From NCBI GenBank assembly GCA_018971065.1, contig JAGWVC010000084.1:1-17163 (forward strand): a DNA stretch of 17,163 bases, given 5' to 3'. This document shows, piece after piece, positions 13,180-17,163 of the stretch. The position numbers and the translations under genes were made by a program. This DNA comes from Sphingomonadales bacterium (GTDB lineage Bacteria > Pseudomonadota > Alphaproteobacteria > Sphingomonadales > Sphingomonadaceae). Within the stretch, counting starts at the first letter, position 1, and every line of letters starts with the position of its first letter. Under the pieces are notes generated by a model that was not told where the DNA came from, did no database searches, and saw only the letters and a list, made by a program, of their open reading frames with translations.

Positions 13180-14625
13180 TCAGAGGTTGTAGGCGCGCTC
13201 ACCGTGCTCGGTGATGTCCAGGCCTTCACGCTCGGCGGTTTCTTCAGGGCGCAGGCCCATCAGCTTGTCGAGGATGACCAGGAACACCGCGGTGACGACA
13301 CCCGACCAGACCAGCGTGATGGCAACCGCCTGAAGCTGGACCAGCAACTGGGCGCTGATGCTGTAGTCGGCGGGCAGCACGGCGACGGCGGGGAACTTCG
13401 TGTAGTCGAAGTAGCCCTGGCCACCCAGCTTGGGGGCGGCGACGATGGCGGTGGCCAGCGCGCCGGTGATGCCACCGATGCAGTGGACGCCGAACACGTC
13501 GAGGGTGTCGTCGTACTTGAACTTGTTCTTCACCGTCGAGACGAAGAAGAAGCACAGCGGCGAGACGACGAGCCCCAGCACGATCGAGGTCATCGGCGCG
13601 CCATAGCCCGAAGCCGGGGTGATCGCGACGAGACCGGCAACCGCACCCGAAGCGGCACCCAGCATCGAGGGCTTGCCGTGGACAAGCTGCTCGACCAGCG
13701 CCCAGCTCAGCGCGGCGGCGCAAGTGGCCAGCATGGTGTTGACGAAGGCAACCGCGGCGACGCCGTTGGCTTCAAGATTGGAGCCGGCGTTGAAACCGAA
13801 CCAGCCCACCCACAGCAGCGAGGCACCGATCATGGTCATGACCAGCGAGTGCGGCGGGGTGGCTTCCTTGCCGAAGCCCAGGCGCTTGCCGAGGACGAGG
13901 CAGCCGACCAGGCCGGCGATGCCCGCGTTGATGTGGACGACGGTGCCGCCGGCGAAGTCGAGCGCGCCCTTGCCGAACAGGTAGCCGGTGTCGGTGGGCG
14001 AACCGGGCAGGAAGTCCGGGCCGGCCCAGTACCACACCATGTGCGCCACCGGGTAATAGGCAAAGGTGGACCACAGCACGACAAAGATCATCAGCGGCCA
14101 GAACTTGATGCGTTCCGCGAACGATCCGATGAACAGCGCCGGGGTAATCATGGCGAAGGTCATCTGGAACACGAAGTACGACAGTTCGGGGATGTAGACG
14201 TTGTTCGAGAACGTCGCGGCGAACGTGCCGCTGGTGACGCCGGCCATGAACAGTTTGCTGAAGCCGCCGATGAACGGCGAGCCGCCGGTGAAGGTCAGCG
14301 AGTAGCCATAGACCGCCCACATCAGGCCCGTGATCGCGACGATCATGAACACCTGCATCAGCACCGAAAGCATGTTCTTGGTGCGGACCAGGCCGCCATA
14401 GAACAGGGCCAGGCCGGGGATGCTCATCAGCAGCACCAGCGCCGAGGAAACCAGCATCCAGGTGGTGTCACCCTTGTTGGTCATCGCGGCCTGCGCGGCG
14501 ACCTGCTTGTCGCCCACCAGCTTGGCCACCTGGACCAGCGCGGGCGCGGCCTGCGCAAAGGCGGTCGAGGCGGTGGCGAGCGTTCCGCCCACCACTGCCG
14601 CACCGCCGATCATCTTGCGGATCAT
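13180..14625 (-). CDS. amtB: Ammonium transporter (Amt family)
   Basis: This is a trimeric inner-membrane channel for ammonium/ammonia. The 481-residue protein starts with a cleavable signal peptide (MIRKMIGGAAVVGGTLATAS, cleavage after AFA) and has eleven expected membrane helices. Family marks are DTTWMLVSSALVLLMSIPGL, LFYGGLVRTKNM, FAYYPVAHMVWYW with the first pore His, GGTVVHINAGIAGLVG, GWFGFNAGS and DVFGVHCIGGITGAL with the second pore His. ATG 14625 is preferred because AAGGGA stands 6-7 bases before it and a signal peptide follows. GTG 14658 overlaps the glnK stop (GTGA) and ATG 14640 is also in frame, so the start is not settled. It follows glnK by about 29 bp in one operon under sigma-54 control. 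Confidence 0.96.
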   Translation of the reverse strand: MIRKMIGGAAVVGGTLATASTAFAQAAPALVQVAKLVGDKQVAAQAAMTNKGDTTWMLVSSALVLLMSIPGLALFYGGLVRTKNMLSVLMQVFMIVAITGLMWAVYGYSLTFTGGSPFIGGFSKLFMAGVTSGTFAATFSNNVYIPELSYFVFQMTFAMITPALFIGSFAERIKFWPLMIFVVLWSTFAYYPVAHMVWYWAGPDFLPGSPTDTGYLFGKGALDFAGGTVVHINAGIAGLVGCLVLGKRLGFGKEATPPHSLVMTMIGASLLWVGWFGFNAGSNLEANGVAAVAFVNTMLATCAAALSWALVEQLVHGKPSMLGAASGAVAGLVAITPASGYGAPMTSIVLGLVVSPLCFFFVSTVKNKFKYDDTLDVFGVHCIGGITGALATAIVAAPKLGGQGYFDYTKFPAVAVLPADYSISAQLLVQLQAVAITLVWSGVVTAVFLVILDKLMGLRPEETAEREGLDITEHGERAYNL

Positions 14626-14654
14626 AGGAATTCCCTTCATGGAAGTCGCCGCTT

Positions 14655-15059
<405 letters not shown>

Positions 15060-15139
15060 TTACGTTTTGGAGAGATTCCAGTGCGCCGATCCGAGTCGCG
15101 GCGCCGGCGGGCAGGGGCCCTCGCCCGAATCTTGCGCAT

Positions 15140-15158
15140 CTGCCCAAAAATTGGGCAG
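15140..15158. promoter_or_regulatory. Probable NtrC enhancer site
   Basis: CTGCCCAA, AAA, TTGGGCAG is a perfect 19-bp inverted repeat. Its 17-bp core (15141-15157) has the length and spacing of the NtrC consensus TGCACC-N5-GGTGCA, with 4 of 6 bases kept in each half. It lies about 85-100 bp upstream of the sigma-54 promoter, the normal distance for an NtrC enhancer. Binding is not shown. It lies directly downstream of the stop codon of the nuclease-family gene. Confidence 0.65.
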
Positions 15159-15164
15159 GCAATG

Positions 15165-15863
15165 CTAGCCGAGCCGCAGCCGCGCGACGATCGGCAGGTG
15201 GTCGGACGCGACGGCGGAGAGCGCGCTGTGGTGAACGCCCGCGCCCAGGCATAGGCAACCATGCCCGATCACGATCCGGTCAAGCCGGGCCAGCGGGCGC
15301 CGCGCGGGAAAGCTCGGCCCGGTTTCCAGAACCTGCCAGCCGGCGCCGAATGCCTTCAGCGAGCCGCCGCGCAGCGACCATTCGTTGAAATCGCCCATCA
15401 TCACCGTGGGCACGGCGGCGTCGCAGCCGGCCAGATGGTCCTGCACCGCGTGCAACTGCTGCCGTCGCCGCAGGCCCGACAGGTCGAGATGCATCGCCAC
15501 CACGCGCAAGGCCCGCCCCTTCACCGCAAGGTCGGCGCGCACCGCCCCGCGCGGTTCCAGCGTGGGCAGATCGACGCCGGTGACATGCTCGACGGCAATG
15601 CCCTTGCGCACCAGCAGCGCGTTGCCGTGCCAGCCCATCGAATCGGGACGCACCGCGAACGGCACGACATGATAGCGGCCATGATCGCGGATCGCGTGCG
15701 CCGGCAGCACCGCCGCCCGCCGGCCGAAGCGGCGATCGACTTCCTGCAGCGCAATCACGTCGGCGTCGATCTCGTGCAGCACCGCCAGGATGCGATCGGG
15801 ATCGCGCCGCCGGTCCAGCCCCACCGCCTTGTGGATGTTGTAGCTGGCGAACGTCAGTTCCAA
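15165..15863 (-). CDS. Endonuclease/exonuclease/phosphatase-family protein
   Basis: This protein of about 232 residues has the DNase I/exonuclease III/sphingomyelinase fold. The catalytic set is complete: SYNIHKAVG (Asn9), ALQEVDRR (Glu41), VAMHLDLSG, MMGDFNEWS (Asp and Asn) and VASDHLPIVARL (Asp-His). Possible substrates are phosphodiesters in nucleic acids or lipids. Sphingomyelinase-like members exist, but nothing here fixes the substrate. No ATG is available near the conserved start. TTG 15863 (MELTFASYNI) lies 5 bp beyond the upstream gene's stop, and a CTG further up is possible. The frame stays open upstream only as shadow of the neighbour. Confidence 0.87.
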   Translation of the reverse strand: MELTFASYNIHKAVGLDRRRDPDRILAVLHEIDADVIALQEVDRRFGRRAAVLPAHAIRDHGRYHVVPFAVRPDSMGWHGNALLVRKGIAVEHVTGVDLPTLEPRGAVRADLAVKGRALRVVAMHLDLSGLRRRQQLHAVQDHLAGCDAAVPTVMMGDFNEWSLRGGSLKAFGAGWQVLETGPSFPARRPLARLDRIVIGHGCLCLGAGVHHSALSAVASDHLPIVARLRLG

Positions 15864-15868
15864 CGGGT

Positions 15869-16438
15869 TCAGCCCCGGTCGGCCGCGCCGGCGATATAGC
15901 GGTCGGTCGGCCGGGCGGGCAGACCGTCGATGCTGCGGGTGCGGGCACCGTACTTGGCGGCCCATTCCGCCGGGTCCTGCCGGGCATGGTACTTGACCAG
16001 CGAATCGCGCGGATGATCGAGATGCATGACCGGCACGCCCCAGCCGCAACTGGTCTGCACCGATTCGACCGTCACGTCGAAGATCTGGCGGGTGCCGGGC
16101 AGCAGCGTGAAATGCGCGGCCAGCTCGCCCCAGTCGGCGTCGGCGGGCAGCACCGGGCGGCCGCGCCCATAGATGCGCAGGATCAGCGCCGGCTGCTCGA
16201 AATTGCACATCATGATGGTGATGCGGCCATCGGCCAGCAGGTGCGCGTTGGTCTCGTTGCCCGAACCGGCGAGGTCGAGCCAGGCCACCCGGCTCGGCCC
16301 CAGCACGCGAAACGCGTCATAGCCCTTGGGGCTGAGGTTGATCCGCCCTTCGGCGGCGGCGGTGGCGACGAAGAACACGCTCTGCCGCCCGATCATGGCG
16401 ACGTGGCTTTCGTTCAGGCAATCGGTGAATTCGGACAT
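15869..16438 (-). CDS. Pyridoxamine 5'-phosphate oxidase-fold (split-barrel flavin-binding) protein
   Basis: This 189-residue protein has the FMN-binding split-barrel fold. Typical parts are FFVATAAAEGRINLSPKG (22-39), VLGPSRVAWLDLAGSGNET, DGRITIMMCNFEQPALILRI and the C-terminal SCGWGVPVM. These resemble the family of small flavin-binding proteins annotated as PPOX-class. It is not PdxH itself, as the length and C-terminus differ. Start ATG 16438 has AGGA about 9 bases upstream. It stops 5 bp before the nuclease-family gene, so both are probably co-transcribed. The physiological reaction is unknown. Confidence 0.85.
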   Translation of the reverse strand: MSEFTDCLNESHVAMIGRQSVFFVATAAAEGRINLSPKGYDAFRVLGPSRVAWLDLAGSGNETNAHLLADGRITIMMCNFEQPALILRIYGRGRPVLPADADWGELAAHFTLLPGTRQIFDVTVESVQTSCGWGVPVMHLDHPRDSLVKYHARQDPAEWAAKYGARTRSIDGLPARPTDRYIAGAADRG

Positions 16439-16469
16439 CAGGCAATCCTAACCGCGTCTGGAGCCACGC

Positions 16470-17163
16470 TCAGCGCTCCTTGGTGGCGCTGAACGCCAGT
16501 TCCGGGTTGCGTTCCTGCTGGTAGCTGACGTCCCAGGCCGAGCGGGCCAGGAACACCGGATCGCCGTCGCGGTCCTTCGCCAGGTTGCTCTTGTTGAAAT
16601 CGGCGAACGCGCGCAGCGCGGTGTCGGTTCCCTTCAGCCAGCGCGCGGTGTCGAACGGGGCCGGTTCGAGCATCGCGCCGACCTTGTATTCGGCCTCCAG
16701 CCGCGAGACCAGCACGTCGAGCTGGAGCTGGCCGACCACGCCGACGATCCACTGCGCACCGATCTCGGGGTGGAACACCTGGATCACGCCCTCCTCGCTG
16801 AGGTCGTCGAGCGCCTTGCGCAACTGCTTGGTCTTGGTCGGGTCTTTCAACACCACGCGGCGCAGGATTTCCGGCGCGAAATTGGGCAGGCCGGTGAAGC
16901 GCACGGTGTTACGCTCGCTCAGCGTGTCACCCACCCGCAGCGTGCCGTGGTTGGGAATGCCGATGATGTCGCCCGGCTCGGCGGTGTCGGCAATTTCGCG
17001 ATCCTGCGCGAAGAACAGGATCGGCGAATGGACCGCCACCGGCTTGCCCAGCCCCGACGGGATCAGCTTCATGCCACGCTTGAACGTGCCCGAAACCAGC
17101 CGCATGAAGGCGATGCGGTCGCGGTGCTGCGGGTCCATGTTGGCCTGCACCTTGAACACGAAG
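16470..17163 (-). CDS. prfC: Peptide chain release factor 3, C-terminal part
   Basis: This is a GTPase that recycles release factors 1 and 2 from the ribosome after termination. The gene runs off the right edge, so the GTPase domain is outside. The 230 residues seen are the second and third domains: VFKVQANMDPQHRDRIAFMR, SGTFKRGMKL, GDIIGIPNHGTLRVGDTLSE, FAPEILRRVVLKDP, LSEEGVIQVFHPE, WIVGVVGQLQLDVL, RLEAEYKVG and the tail DPVFLARSAWDV. All are standard RF3 blocks. It stops at 16470 (TGA), 31 bp before the PPOX-fold gene. No damage is visible in the part seen. Confidence 0.95.
   Translation of the reverse strand, partial: FVFKVQANMDPQHRDRIAFMRLVSGTFKRGMKLIPSGLGKPVAVHSPILFFAQDREIADTAEPGDIIGIPNHGTLRVGDTLSERNTVRFTGLPNFAPEILRRVVLKDPTKTKQLRKALDDLSEEGVIQVFHPEIGAQWIVGVVGQLQLDVLVSRLEAEYKVGAMLEPAPFDTARWLKGTDTALRAFADFNKSNLAKDRDGDPVFLARSAWDVSYQQERNPELAFSATKER

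Overview
The window is GC-rich, densely packed bacterial chromosome. Gene content and style (short gaps, frequent GTG/TTG starts, a glnK-amtB operon behind a sigma-54 promoter, a release factor 3 gene, a DUF1275 protein, a group II-like globin) suggest an alphaproteobacterium. A sphingomonad such as Novosphingobium or Sphingomonas is my best guess, but that is inference from gene content, not a database match. I see no rRNA, tRNA, CRISPR array, insertion sequence or phage gene. No intergenic gap exceeds about 265 bp.

Layout. 1-454 (+): the end of a gamma carbonic anhydrase-like gene overlapping a small DUF167 gene. 451-1865 (-): a beta-barrel outer-membrane protein gene followed 2 bp later by a DUF1275 membrane protein gene. 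1942-2367 (-): a truncated hemoglobin with a GTG start. 2460-2492: a strong terminator. 2515-5989: an inositol-lipid locus, with myo-inositol-1-phosphate synthase (ino1, -), an unusual two-domain CDP-alcohol phosphatidyltransferase (-) and a divergent second CDP-alcohol phosphatidyltransferase (+). 6019-7251 (+): an M20 amidohydrolase. 7256-8071 (-): an IclR-type regulator. 8220-9293 (+): an acyltransferase-3 membrane protein with its own terminator. 9416-10180 (-): a short-chain dehydrogenase. 10310-11170 (-): a secreted OmpA-family protein. 11289-12916 (-): a DUF2322 gene translationally coupled to a kinase-fold protein whose catalytic Asp is replaced by Asn. 12995-14993 (-): the glnK-amtB nitrogen operon, with a sigma-54 promoter, a likely NtrC site and a structured 3' region. 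15165-16438 (-): a pyridoxamine-phosphate-oxidase-fold gene and an endonuclease/exonuclease/phosphatase gene. 16470-17163 (-): the 3' part of prfC.

How genes work together. Ino1 makes inositol-1-phosphate. The two CDP-alcohol phosphatidyltransferases beside it could attach it to a lipid or to another polar alcohol, giving an inositol phospholipid or, in a sphingolipid-making host, a route toward inositol phosphoceramide. GlnK and Amt form the classic ammonium sensing and uptake pair under nitrogen control.

Two places deserve most attention. The first is the amtB 3' region (about 12995-13172, minus strand). It has several hairpins, two of which expose CCUCC-type anti-Shine-Dalgarno loops, followed by an intrinsic terminator with a run of seven U. 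This looks like a candidate 3'-UTR-derived small RNA that would be made under nitrogen limitation. The second is the inositol locus, where one transferase carries an N-terminal domain resembling a decayed nucleotidyltransferase.
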